Positions 1-10,720 of a DNA stretch of 64,000 nt are shown piece by piece (the first letter of the stretch is position 1; each line of letters opens with the position of its first letter). The stretch is from Archegozetes longisetosus (taxonomy: Eukaryota > Arthropoda > Arachnida > Sarcoptiformes > Trhypochthoniidae). The stretch lies in contig JAEMBT020000004.1 of the NCBI GenBank assembly GCA_018873245.2, forward strand, positions 11,378,418-11,442,417, read 5' to 3'. Under the pieces are notes generated by a model that was not told the origin of the DNA, did no database searches, and saw only the letters and a list, made by a program, of their open reading frames with translations. The position numbers and the translations under genes are program-made.

Positions 1-401
1 GAGGTCAACACGAAAATTCTAGTTTATTCGATCGAACTTCGATTCGAGCTCTATTTAACAAATAGAACATGAAAAACCGAAAAAAAATTAAACATGTGTG
101 ACCTTAAGGTCACTTTCATGGTCACTTATAGGCCATTTTCATCTAATTTCTTCAACGTGAGTATGTTCCCAATGTATAAAAATAAATAATGCGTCATTGG
201 AATCTTCCTGACCATACTATTCGAATGAACTCATACTCGAGATTATTCAAATTCATTTAAGGTCATTTAATTTTTTCGACTTGAATGCCGAGTTTCGGGT
301 TGACTCTAATACGGATTGGATTTCGATTTGAAAATACATGAGATTAATCGCTTGAAATAATTTTAGACAAATCAAATCCGTACTCCTTCACAAAACTATT
401 A
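1..401. other. Non-coding flank of the Tigger element
   Basis: No open frame of note. The stretch holds a short hairpin (around 310-323 pairing with 369-381) and the left arm (328-360) of a 33-bp perfect inverted repeat whose partner lies beyond the Tigger element at 2615-2647. Several 'ggtcac'/'ggccatt' words near 110-140 recall the dispersed repeat at 2651-2880, but I could not align them convincingly. Confidence 0.5.
328..360 (+). repeat. Left arm of 33-bp perfect inverted repeat around the Tigger element
   Basis: Positions 328-360 are an exact reverse complement of 2615-2647 (33 of 33 bases). They lie outside both Tigger termini, so the Tigger may have inserted into an older palindromic element. 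Confidence 0.85.
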
Positions 402-2462
402 CACTGAAACCTTTAAAAGTTGGGCAACTACGGGCGGAATTTTAGTGCCCAACTCATAAAGGTGCCCAACTTTTGGAAAAAAAGCTTCAAAATTTTTTAA
501 TATATTTGTTAAATTTAAGAAATACTTATTTTATGCAAATCTTAAATTGATAAAAGCATAAAAGATATACAATTTATACATTTAAAAATTATCACACAAT
601 GACTATAAACGATTAAAGTATTCATAAATAGGTTTTTCCTTTTGAAGTTTAATTCTATTGACTTGAATTTCCGAAAATTGCTTTTCCATTTCCACTGCAG
701 CAGAGATAAGTTTTGACTCTTTAATAACAGCAAACCTTTTAATTTTATTAATCATTTGCGCAATTTCTCCATAATTATTGCGTTCTTCTTCTTCATCATT
801 TTCTACTGTTAAATTTTCATAGTCCTCATCATTGATAACAATTGTTTCAGCATTTTTTTCTTCGGTTATTTGTACAATTAATTGATCACAATCTGATGCG
901 GGAATATTTTATGTCTCGATATTGTTATCAAAACTAACAAATGTTTCGGCATAAACGCATTCATTAACAATTTTATTTTCTTTTGCATAATTAATGAGAT
1001 CATTGATATTCTCACTTTCGTTGTCAATAACTGAAACGTCAGAAACAGGAAATCCGCAGTGAGAAAATGACTTTACTATTGTCTCAGCCTTTACATTACT
1101 CCACGCATTACTAATCCAATGAACAGCATCTAAAACTGTAATATCTTTGACATCAAACTTCTTATTAGACTCAAATCGAGAAATAATATATTGCAAAACA
1201 TATTTCCTGTAATGTCTTTTGAATGTATTAATAATGCCGTAATCAAGAGGTTGAATGAGAGAAGTGGTATTTGGAGGGAGAAAACAGATTTTAATATTTG
1301 ACAATTCCATCTCAACATGAGAGGAACAGTTGTCCACAAAAAGTAAGACATTTCTCTTTTCCTTTACGAACTTTCGATTTAAATTTATTAACCATGTTTC
1401 AAATATCGCACCCGTCATCCATGCATTACCATTACTTTTCCATATCACTGGAAGATCTTTAATTGATAAGTTCTTAAAACATCGCGGTTTAAAAAACCTA
1501 TTGATCACTAACGGCATAAGTTTTTCTCCCTCAGCATTCGCACATAACAAAATCGAAACTCTTTCTTTTAGCATTTTATTTCCTTTGCATTTCTCAAATT
1601 TTTCCACTAATGATTTTTCAGGTAAAGCACGATAGAAAAGTCCGGTCTCGTCAGCATTGAAAATATCTTGAGGCTTATAGTTAGCGCATATTTGAGGCAG
1701 TTTTTCCTTATAATCATTAGCAGAGACAGAATCAGCAGATTGTTGTTCACCAGAAAGGACTCGAAAGACGATTTGGTTTCTACGCTTGAAACATTCGAGC
1801 CATCCATTAGATGCGGTAAAATGTTGAATTTTAAAGTCTTGAGCAAATTTAAGTGCAACTTCTTGTAATATCGGTCCTGAAATCGGAATATTACACGTGC
1901 GCGCTCTCTTAAACCAATCAAATACTGCTTTATTAATCTCTTCATTTTCTGTCGATTTCAATTTTCTATACTTATAATTCGGCGCATTTTCATTAAAATT
2001 ATCCAAATATTCAGATGAACGCTTTTTATGTTATACACTGTTCCTTTACTTACATTAAACTTTTCTACTGCATCTCTTTCTGAGGCACCACTCTTGAGAT
2101 AATTAATCAATTCTACTTTCTTTGATAGCGGTAACTCATTAAGTTTAGTATTCACTTTTGATTTGTTCGACATTTCAGTAATTTTTTGCAGAAATTATCA
2201 CAATATCACAGATATGCTATTAAACAACTAATGTTGACAAATGAAAAACGTGGTTTTGTCAACTTTACGCATAGTCAATGAAGGTCAATATATGTCAATA
2301 CACGTCAATGCCCAACTTTTGCAGGCCTTGATAATGCTATTAGGGCTGCAAAAGTATGCCCAACATATCAAGGGTTCCCCTAATGTTAACTCTATGGGAT
2401 CATGCCGGACTGACTCAAACATGTACAACATAGACAGGTGCCCAACTCTTAAGTTTTCAATG
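402..2462 (-). mobile_element. Tigger/pogo-type DNA transposon, about 2.06 kb, inactivated
   Basis: The ends are imperfect terminal inverted repeats of about 25 bp: the left starts CACTGAAACC at 402, and the right, read inverted from 2462, starts CATTGAAAAC. Each is bordered by TA (400-401 and 2463-2464), the duplication expected of Tc1/mariner/pogo elements. Between them the minus strand encodes a CENP-B/Tigger-like transposase with a frameshift and a stop. Subterminal copies of the word TGCCCAAC are clustered at both ends (near 419-427 inverted, 446-455, 461-474; 2309-2320, 2357-2364, 2437-2448) and may be transposase binding sites. Only two visible lesions suggest a fairly young element. 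Confidence 0.9.
603..2173 (-). pseudogene. Tigger/pogo transposase (CENP-B-like), broken by one frameshift and one stop
   Basis: Read on the minus strand from 2173. Residues 1-50 form a pipsqueak/CENP-B-type helix-turn-helix (ELPLSKKVELINYLKSG). A second CENP-B-type DNA-binding domain follows (WFKRART...GWLECFKRRNQI). The DDE catalytic domain shows FNADETGLFY (first Asp), LLFVDNCSSH (second Asp) and LPPNTTSLIQPLDYG (third-Asp region), which is the Tigger/jerky signature. The frame breaks in a T-run (plus strand) at 2023-2027, where one base is missing between the two helix-turn-helix domains. A single in-frame TAA at 909-911 interrupts the acidic C-terminal tail, which otherwise stays open to a stop at 603-605. 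The total of about 520 codons matches the usual Tigger length. It cannot make a full protein as it stands. Confidence 0.9.
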
Positions 2463-2614
2463 TATAACGTTAAAATACTCATGTGATAGTCTGATTAGAA
2501 ATAATCTTCGACCCTGAGCCTTTTTATGATCTTATTGATCGTAACATTAAATAAATTTATAAATTCAAACTGTTAAAATAAGATTAAAAAAAGATTTCAA
2601 GTATCGTCTCACAG

Positions 2615-2647
2615 TTATTTCAAGCGATTAATCTCATGTATTTTCAA
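2615..2647 (-). repeat. Right arm of 33-bp perfect inverted repeat around the Tigger element
   Basis: Exact reverse complement of 328-360. It is followed directly by the dispersed repeat with a 40-bp periodicity that begins near 2651. Confidence 0.85.
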
Positions 2648-2650
2648 TGG

Positions 2651-2880
2651 TGGCCCAAATCATTCATCACTTTTCAAATCCTTTCGTATATTGACAACAT
2701 ACTGTATGATTCGAATATGTTGAATCATTACCACTATAAAGCGAGTGTACCACAATTCTTTTACGCTTTCCAATTAATCACAGAAAATAAGTGATGATCA
2801 TTTCAAGCTCAATTGACCATCGGAAGACAACCGATGACCATTTTCACTTGAGTTAACCTACGGGAAGTATCCAATGACCC
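2651..2880 (+). repeat. Dispersed repeat, copy 1, with a 40-bp internal period
   Basis: About 230 bp that align in the same orientation with 15171-15500, through words such as 'aagcgagt', 'ccaattaat' and 'catttcaag'. Inside it the motif 'gaccatt' or a close variant recurs at a 40-bp spacing (near 2798, 2838, 2878). The repeat family is not recognised. No terminal inverted repeats or coding sequence were found in it. Confidence 0.75.
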
Positions 2881-3164
2881 GTTGGCTTTTACTTTTCCGA
2901 GAAGCTGGGAAGCCATTATATATCTATATATTAGGTGATTAGATAAGTCCTCGACAGTTCTTTTTCAATTGATTTGTTAGACATATAAATATGCTTGTTA
3001 TATTGCGCAGTAGAGCGAGTATGGCTTGTACATAAAAAGATGTTTTTCTATTGCTGTTTCTAATCATTTTTCAAAGCCAACTATAAAATGTCCAAATGAG
3101 GATGATATTGTAATAACGTCTAAGTATCTTATTTGAACTTATACTGTTATACATTTGTAATGAC
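2881..3164. other. Non-coding spacer
   Basis: AT-rich sequence between the dispersed repeat and the hAT element. Nothing recognisable apart from the hAT target duplication at its end (GTAATGAC, 3157-3164). Confidence 0.5.
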
Positions 3165-5038
3165 CAAGGATCGGATTTTTGGGGAAAATACCCCTTTTTA
3201 CCTTAAACTTAATTAGGTGTAATCAATGTTTAGATGAAAATACATAATCAAACATGCAAAATAAGCCTATTTTATTGCCCCCCATTTCCCCACTTTTGAC
3301 TCAATGCACCACTTTTCATTCTTTGGTAATTTTATCCTCTAAAAATTTACTCTTATTTACCCTTTACGATAGTGTTTACTATTGATGCCATTAAAAAGTA
3401 TATTATAAGCAATACTTATTTACAGCAATAAAACAACGTGTTTTATTAATTATTGCTTAAAATAGATCCGATTTACTATTAAATATTTGAGAATTGATTC
3501 TATTAAAATGGGGAAAACAAAAACGTTGATTTCTACAAAAATGAATAAAATCGTGAATGAATTTCAAGGTGAATTACAAGTAATTAATGGAAAGCTAATA
3601 TGCAAATACTGTTTCATTGAAATTAATTTTGACCACAATCATGGCTCTGATAGAGTTAAAAGACATCTTCAAACAAAAACATCAAGAGCATAAAAGATTG
3701 AATAAAAATAAACAAGACAACATTAAGAATGCATTTAAGAGAGCAGAAGAAAATGAAACAAACAATAAGTATTTTGAAGACTTTGCAAGAATGATGGTAG
3801 AAAATGATATCCCTCTCAATAAACTGAACAGCAAATCATTTAGAAGTTTTCACGATAATTATTCCAAGCGAATCACACCAAATGAAAGTACATTAAGAAA
3901 ATATTATGTCAAGAATCAATTTGAAAACACTTTAAACGAAATTTAAAAAATTATAGAAGATGAATATATTTATTTGATGGTTGACGAAACAACGGATAAA
4001 ATGCAAAGATATGTGCTTAATGTAATGGTTGGTGTTCTTAATGGTAAACTATGTAAATAAATGCTTATTTTGACAAGATTTTTGGAAAATACAAATAGTG
4101 CTACTGTTTTGCAAAGTATTTTAGATGCATGCTCATTAATTTGGCCCATGCAGATTCACTATGATAAGGTATTATTACTGACTGATCAAGCGAAATATAT
4201 GTTAAAAGCTGGTAAAAACCTTAAAGGGATATTTCCGAATCTTTCACATGTCACTTGCATCATACATGCATTTCATAGAGTTTCAGAAACAATTAGAGAA
4301 GAAAATCAAAAAATTAATACATTAATCTCTCTGTTTAAAGAAATAATTTCTAAATCACCAAAGCGTCAGCAAGAGTTTAAAAACGCTACAAAGCTTCCAC
4401 TATCACTAAAACCAGTAATTGTCCGCTGGGGAACATGGCTCAATACAGCCTTTTATTATGCTACAAATTATACTAAAATTTGTGAATTTGTTGAAAATTT
4501 GAAAGATAAAAGTCAAGCCATCAAAAAAATCAAATTATTAATTAAAAGTGATTCACTCAAGGACCAGCTTCTAAACATATTGAATTATGAATTTTTACCT
4601 GAATGCATTCAACTCATGCAGGCACAATCATTGACGGTTTCGCGAAAATTGGAAATTTTAGAAAATACAAAATTTAAGCTTGAAGGAAACGCGGCAAATA
4701 AGCTTAAAGCATCACTTAAGATGAACCCTGATTTATTGTCCTTCACTTCAAAGAAATGTAATTATGATCATCGCTATAAAACTAAATATGCTCCATTGGT
4801 TACTGCGGATGTTGAAAGATCCTTCTCTCTCTACAAGCAAATATAAGCAGACAATCGCCACAACATGGCAGAAGAAACTATTCAGCACTATAACATTATT
4901 AAGTTCAATGGATTTTTATTTTTCAATAAATAAAAACCATAATTTCATATTACCCCAATCGCACCCTTTTTATTAAAAATAAGCCCCATTTTACCCCCCA
5001 CATTTCAACATATTTTCCACCCCAAAATCGGGTCCTTG
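3165..5038 (+). mobile_element. hAT-superfamily DNA transposon, about 1.87 kb, decayed
   Basis: The element begins CAAGGATCGG at 3165 and ends CGGGTCCTTG at 5038, so the ends are imperfect inverted repeats of about 25 bp. It is flanked by an exact 8-bp duplication GTAATGAC (3157-3164 and 5039-5046), diagnostic of hAT elements. Inside, on the plus strand, is a degenerate BED-finger hAT transposase. The exact 8-bp duplication argues for insertion without later rearrangement at the site. Confidence 0.92.
3508..4933 (+). pseudogene. hAT transposase (BED finger, CGBP1-like group), several stops and a frameshift
   Basis: The N-terminus carries a BED-type zinc finger (LICKYC followed by a His-containing RVKRHLQTKT). 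The middle keeps the hAT catalytic start (YLMVDETTD, near 3975). The C-terminus has the hAT dimerisation signature APLVTADVERSFSLYK near 4800 and a tail (DNRHNMAEE) typical of the family. The reading frame shifts near 3690. In-frame stops lie at 3944-3946, 4058-4060 and 4844-4846, and the last coding residues run to a stop at 4931-4933. Overall length is close to a compact hAT transposase. With at least four lesions it is not functional. The CGBP1-like assignment is by motif memory only. Confidence 0.88.
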
Positions 5039-5046
5039 GTAATGAC

Positions 5047-5493
5047 CTATACTTCTAAACTTTAATTTTCATAATCACATTATATGTCAAAAATTATTAC
5101 TAATTTAAAGATTATTTTTTGATCGTACCAAAGAAATCTTTAAATGCTTATCTAAAGTGTACAAATTATGAAGACAGCTGATAATAATCATAGCTCAACT
5201 CTTAAAACCTGCCTAGGTATATTCTAGTTATACAATCTTCCAATCCTAGCTAAATGTGTTATTGACCTTTTAAGAATTAGCCTATCATTGTAAAGTACTG
5301 TATCTTCCTATTTTACCCACCTATTGTTCCTTGTTGTGTTTTTCCTAAATTTTTCGCTCTGTCTTGTGAGTTAAAAATCCTGTGAAACCTTATGAAGTTT
5401 GTATTGTGGTTTATCATTATGTTTAATAAAGTGATTATATTTCAAGTTTTGTTGATTTCTTACACGCTTCTATAAAAGATTTCAGAGTTTGCA

Positions 5494-5526
<33 letters not shown>

Positions 5527-5985
5527 ATAAATATAGAATACTAAAATATCTTAGTTATTGGTTTGAACAGGCTTCGCACTAACACTTTTCCTAATTAGCT
5601 CTTAAAAGTTCAATGATTCATAACACTTGCTGTATTGACTCTCTTTTTAAGATGACCCGATATAGTATAATTTAACTTTAGTATAAATAAACAATCAAAG
5701 TGTAGCTTTAGTTTTAAGTTTAGAGAAACGTGGAAGCCAAAGAAAAATATATAAAGGGAGAGAAAGTCACTATAAGGATCTTCAGTAATATCTCAGTTAT
5801 GCTTTGTAACTTCACGTTATGCATAATAAAATTCTTGTAAAGTATACAAGCGTTTTCTTCATTTCTATCAACTTCATTTGCATCTTAGGTAAGTGATATG
5901 TAAAGTTGTGAAACTTTCTTTAATTTATAATAGGTACACATGATGTTCTCTATCGAGTCCAGCCAGACTCTTAGAGAACTACAAC
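5047..5985. other. Non-coding, AT-rich spacer
   Basis: No supported gene. It contains an (AT)n microsatellite around 5495-5527 and otherwise featureless AT-rich sequence up to the fold-back element. Confidence 0.5.
5495..5527. repeat. (AT)n microsatellite
   Basis: About 33 bp of alternating A and T with one 'ac' interruption. Confidence 0.85.
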
Positions 5986-6912
5986 AATTGACTATACCAT
6001 TTGAATTTTCTTTTATTTTGAAACTAACTAATCTAAAGCTACACAGTCAACATATTTATAACTATTAACTCCCCAAGTTTTTACAAACAATATCTTGCGG
6101 TGATTACATGATTATAACAATGTCTAGAGAGTTATTACAAATTATAAATTAAGAAATAGTATAGCTAATTGTTGGTAACTCTGTAGAAAGCTCGACTCGA
6201 TAACATTTGAAAACATGTACGATGGTAAAAGATCTATGAGAAATAGGGGGCTTGTTCTCTTTTTAACAACAAATTCCATAAAATTTTTCAAAACTATTAG
6301 TTTAATATTAAATATATTGCAGGGTTAAAGTGTGACATATCTCTTTCTTTACACTTGTTAAAATTTTGATAATCTCCTGATTTTCTAAAGGCCTAATCTT
6401 ATGCACACCTGCAGATTATAAATTTTGGTAACATATGACTAGAGTTTTGAAATTTAAGTCAAAAAATGAAAAGTTTAGTTTATTCTTCGTTTCTTTTGAG
6501 TTCGGTTTAAATAATATTTCTTTAATAAATTTCTTTAATTAAAATTTGAAGTTCAGTTTTATATAAAAATGGGGAGAAATTTACTTTCAACCGAAGAAAA
6601 AACAGATATAGTGATGTGGTATTTTGAACCCTAATAACTCTGCATAACAAATTGTAATAAATAAATTCATACCCTTTTGATACTATTAATAAAATTTATT
6701 CTTTCAGAAGTGTAAAGAAAGAGATATGTCACACTTTATCAACAATTAGTTATACCATTATCTTTTTTTTTAATTTTGTAATAAGTCTCTAGGCATTATT
6801 ATAATGATGCAATCACCGCGAGATATTGTTTGTAAAAACTTGGGGAGTTAATAGTTATAAATATGTTGACTGTATAGTTTTAGATTAGTTAGTTTCGAAA
6901 TTAAAGAAAGTT
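5986..6912. mobile_element. Fold-back element with arms of about 180 bp, right arm interrupted
   Basis: The left arm 5986-6175 is nearly an exact reverse complement of 6739-6912 continued at 12149-12166. Shared blocks include AACTCCCCAAGTTTTTACAA in the left arm and its complement on the right. The last part of the right arm is missing after 6912 and reappears at 12149 (CAAATGGTATAGTCAATT), so about 5.2 kb was inserted in the arm. The core holds a second inverted pair (6327-6356 with 6708-6737, 30 bp) and a 21-codon open stretch from ATG 6569 (LSTEEKTDIVMWYFE) that recalls the start of a transposase. This suggests the core is a deleted DNA transposon inside the palindrome. Confidence 0.8.
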
Positions 6913-7343
6913 CGGTTAGATTACACTATTCCGGCATAACTCAAGTACTTACATATGTACACAAATTACGTCTTGAAATTCAAAATATTATACAAAATAT
7001 GGTTTTTTAAAAATTTATTTTAGTTTTATATTTTAATTTTTTAAACTTATTTTAATTATTTAAATTTATTTTTGTATTTTTTTAATTTATTTTTATTTTT
7101 TAGATTTTTAAAAGTTTTAGTTTAAAAATAATAAAAATAGTAATAATAATAATATTATTAATATTAATATTAATAAAAATAATAATAATAATAGTGAAAA
7201 TAGTAATAACAATCAAGATAAAAATATCACGAATTAATATCACAATTACAAATTTGGCGCTAAATTTATGTCATATTTCTCAGGACGTCATTTGTGTACA
7301 TATGTAAGTATTTGAGTTGTGTCGGAATAGTGTAATCTAACCG
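6913..7343 (+). mobile_element. Palindromic MITE, copy 1 (431 bp)
   Basis: Begins CGGTTAGATTACACTATTCC at 6913 and ends with its complement at 7343. The terminal inverted repeats are about 60 bp and include 'cttacatatgta' and 'gacgt'. The centre is an A/T-rich filler of 'taataata' runs. A second copy in the same orientation is at 10331-12142. No coding capacity. The superfamily is not determined. Confidence 0.85.
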
Positions 7344-7445
7344 TCCGCTTATTTTCCAAAGACTTGTTTTCCTTTTTTGAGACTTGAAACTAAAAGTTAA
7401 ACAAAAGTCATCCCTAAAATCTTCATCAAGAACTTCGTTTTAATA

Positions 7446-8219
7446 TTAGGTTGTCCGAAAAGTTTTCTATTTTTTACTAAAACAAAGATGTAATAAAAGC
7501 ATTAAGATAATAAAACAGTTGAATTTGAACAATTGAATCTCTCGACTAGTTCTCGGGTGGTTAGGCGCGAGTACCCCTCAAAGGCCTCCCTCAAGAGGCA
7601 AGACGGAGGCCACGAGAAATATTTATCATGTCTTTGGAGACGTATTGGATGCCTCCAAGTGTCACTATCACTTCCGCATATTCCGATCAGGCGATTTTAG
7701 CCTTGAGGATGGCCTTCGTTTGGGAAGACTGATGGAGCTGGACAATGACCTCTTGAGGGAGGCCATTGAGGGGTACTCGCGCCTAACCACCCGAGAACTA
7801 TTCGAGAGATTCAATTGTTCAAATTCAACTGTTTTACATTGTCCAGCTCCATCAGTCTTCCCAAACGAAGGCCATCCTCAAGGCTAAAATCGCCTGATCG
7901 GAATATGCGGAAGTGATAGTGACACCTGGAGCCAACCAATACGTCTCCAAAGACATGACAAATATTTCTCGTGGCCTCCGTGGTCTTGCCGCTTTTCTTA
8001 AACTCATAAAGCATACGATGCAGAATGTGGACTCGGTCTGTAGACAAGGAGGCTACTTAAGATACTATTAACTAAAAAGTTTTTAAGTGCAAAAATTTAA
8101 AGATAGATAACTGCACTTGAGTTTAGCGCTTCGATTCGATAAGTAGACAAATCTAAAACCGACATAAGTTATGAGTGTTTTTGATAAATTAAAAAAAAAA
8201 GGTTTTCCGAACAATCTAA
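7446..8219. mobile_element. Mariner-derived non-autonomous element with a scrambled transposase fragment
   Basis: The ends TTAGGTTGTCCGAAAAG (7446) and its near complement TTTTCCGAACAATCTAA (to 8219) are mariner-type inverted repeats flanked by TA (7444-7445, 8220-8221). The 774-bp body carries only the N-terminal helix-turn-helix of a mariner transposase, in the order reverse-B (7513-7598), A (7597-7747), B (7749-7834), reverse-A (7837-7990). A encodes HVFGDVL through FRSGDFSLEDGLR, and B encodes LLREAIEGYSRLTTRELF. The minus strand from 8047 carries the transposase start region (LYEFKKSGKTTEATRNIC). There is no catalytic domain, so it could only be mobilised in trans. Confidence 0.82.
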
Positions 8220-8221
8220 TA

Positions 8222-8804
8222 TGAAGAAAATTTGAAACTATAGACTAAATTCCGAAAGAATTGATAATTCAAAACCACAAATAAATTTCTCACCTTTAGT
8301 TTTTCGATTTTTAAAATTTTTTGATAACTAGAATGCATGCAATTGATCGAAGTTCTGTTTTCTATCAAAATGATTAGAAAAAATTTTCACTCAATTAAAT
8401 AGAAAGAATTCAAAGAATAAAGTATTCCAATAATTTAATCAAGATAGTCTTCCAGATCTTTAGACTTAACAACAAATTACTCGTTTTTGGTCCAGTAACA
8501 GTTTATCGATGAAGTATGTTATGATTTCAAGAATTTATTGTAATAAATAATGAATTATCACTTTTGACTTATGTTAAACTAAATCTCATGCTTAAAAGAT
8601 AACTATCATATAGTCAAATACAAACTTATCTCTAAAAAATCTATTTATTTAGACTCTCTTAGACACCAATTCATTCGACTTTAACTTATAGGATATTAAA
8701 TAAAAGTTTGGAACAGGTATTAATCAATTTCTAAATAGGATATAATACGTACAACAGTTATGAGAATAACAACATGTGATAATACGTTTAGATAAAACTT
8801 TTAA
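8222..8804. other. 5' flank of the cystatin gene
   Basis: AT-rich and non-coding between the mariner derivative and the cystatin promoter. Nothing else recognised. Confidence 0.5.
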
Positions 8805-8810
8805 TATAAA
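8805..8810 (+). promoter_or_regulatory. Candidate TATA box of the cystatin gene
   Basis: TATAAA 79 bp upstream of the start codon. Transcription would start near 8835-8840, giving a 5' UTR of about 50 nt. Inferred from sequence and position only. Confidence 0.5.
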
Positions 8811-8888
8811 GACTATAACTTTTAGATTGATCTCAAATCCTCTACTAAGTGAAGTAAAGCGAACTGAAGAGACAATCAACGGAGCAAA

Positions 8889-9347
8889 ATGAAATTGTTA
8901 ATAGCCTTAAGTTTATTCGTTTTAATCAATGCTCAGACGCCTATCCTTCCTGGAGCTAAATTCGATGTCGATCCCAAGTCTCCGAATGTAGTCGAAGCTG
9001 CAAATTTTGCGTATAATTTGATCGTAAACAGCATTAATTCTATATACACTCACAAAATGGGAAATGTAATCAAAGCTCAGTTTGAAGTTGTGGCCGGAGT
9101 TAAGTATTACTTGACAATTGAAGTTTCCGAGACTAGCTGTAAGAAAGCCGATAAGGACCCAGTCAATTGTGATGTGACCGTAAGTCTACTTTTTCTAACA
9201 TTTGCCAACTTTTTTTTGAACTTACGATTAATTTATTGTAATTTATAGAAAACCGAAATCTGCGAAGTAGTCATCTTGTCGCAACCCTGGGATGAGATCA
9301 AAAAGAAGGAACTTCTCTCATATCAATGTAATTCCAGTAATTATTAA
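8889..9347 (+). CDS. Secreted type-2 cystatin (cysteine protease inhibitor), two exons
   Basis: Exon 1 is 8889-9179 and exon 2 is 9249-9347. The 69-nt intron has a GTAAGT donor and a TTATAG acceptor and joins in phase 0, giving 129 aa. Residues 1-15 are a clear signal peptide (MKLLIALSLFVLINA). The mature protein has the cystatin fold hallmarks: an N-terminal Gly (PILPGA), the QxVxG-type papain-binding loop as FEVVAGVKYYL with Glu in place of Gln's neighbour pattern, two Cys pairs (SETSCKK...NCDV; EICEVV...YQCNS) and the C-terminal Pro-Trp hairpin (SQPWDE). These inhibit papain-like proteases by a wedge in the active site. In arthropods, secreted cystatins act in gut, saliva or immunity; which applies here cannot be told. 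The frame is intact. It sits between two MITE copies, so it may have been carried by a transposon. Confidence 0.9.
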
Positions 9348-10330
9348 ATCAATTGTTCACTTTTAGATATAATTGTTTTATGAAAATTTTAAATAATTAA
9401 ATACTAATTGTATAATGTATTAGTTTTGTAATTAAATAAGATATTTGAATAACGGATCCTTAACTTAAAAGTTTAGTCTTACTCTGTAATTAAAATAAGA
9501 AAATGATTCTTCAAAAACTACGTTGAGCGATATGTAAGCATTAGAAGTATTGGTTCATCTTATCATTTATGAAAAATTTTCCAAAACTGTGCTCAAATAA
9601 GATTATTTCTGGAAATTAAAAATACGATAACGATGTAAGTGACTTGAGGATTAATAAACGTTACTTTTATTGTTTCTCTCTATCATGGAAAATCTTATAG
9701 GGAGTCTCCTTAACAAAAGTTCAAAATGAGATTTTCCTTTATTGACTCTACAAATGAGAGCTTTTATCTAAAATACTAAAGCAAAAAGTTATAAAAAATG
9801 TCGACTAAGCTTTTAGATTTAAAACTAGTTATATAATAGATTGTAGCACTTATTTGAAAGTTTATAAACATTTCACAAATAAATAAGTGTTGAATCGCAA
9901 GTTATTTGAAGCAAAACTTTCTTAATTGGGTCAAAACGCTTACGTAACAATTTAAGCTTAGAATAAAAATTCTTTTCAAAGAGATTGAATCTGTTGTTAA
10001 TTATTCCTAATTTGAGAATCGAATAAAGAGTATCAATGTATTTGATTTAATGTTTTCATCATCAAAAATCAAGAAGTTCGGACTCATTCCGTGAGGTATC
10101 CAGTACACCAGCAATTAATTCAAAAGTTAATTAAAAATCAAATTCGATGTTAAGTCTAGATGAAAGTTCAAATTTGAACCTTTGAAACGCAATCGAATAC
10201 GAAGATTTGCAACATAATGCATTGAATTTCATGTGAAGCAATTAAACTATTTGAAGAAATATACAAAATCTCGATTTTTCAAATGATTCAATATTTTTAT
10301 TCCTTTACTGAGAAAAACTTGAGCGAACTT
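9348..10330. other. Non-coding 3' flank of the cystatin gene
   Basis: AT-rich, no supported frame. A canonical AATAAA at 9653-9658 could be the cystatin polyadenylation signal, about 300 nt after the stop. Nothing else recognised before the second MITE copy. Confidence 0.45.
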
Positions 10331-10720
10331 CGGTTAGATTACACTATTCTGGCACAAATAAAATACTTACATATGTAGACAAATTACGTCCTGAAATTCA
10401 AAATATGATACAAAATATGCTTTTTTAAAAATTTATTTTAGTTTTATATTTTTATTTGTTTTTAAAAAATTTTAATTTTTAAAATTTATTTTTGTTTTTA
10501 GTTTTTTAAAAGTTTTAGTTTAAAAATAATAAAAGTAATAAAAGTAAAAATAATAAAAATAGTAATAATAATATTATTATTAATATTAATAAAAAAATAA
10601 TAGTAAAAATGGTAATAATAATAAAGATAAAAACATCACAAATTAATTTGAAATATCACGAATTAATATCATAATTACAAATTTGGCGCTAAGGACGTCA
10701 TTTGTGTACATATGTAAGTA

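Noticed and set aside
603..2173. Idea of a domesticated Tigger-derived host gene
   Set aside because: Frameshift, internal stop, and intact transposon ends with TA duplications show an ordinary decaying element.
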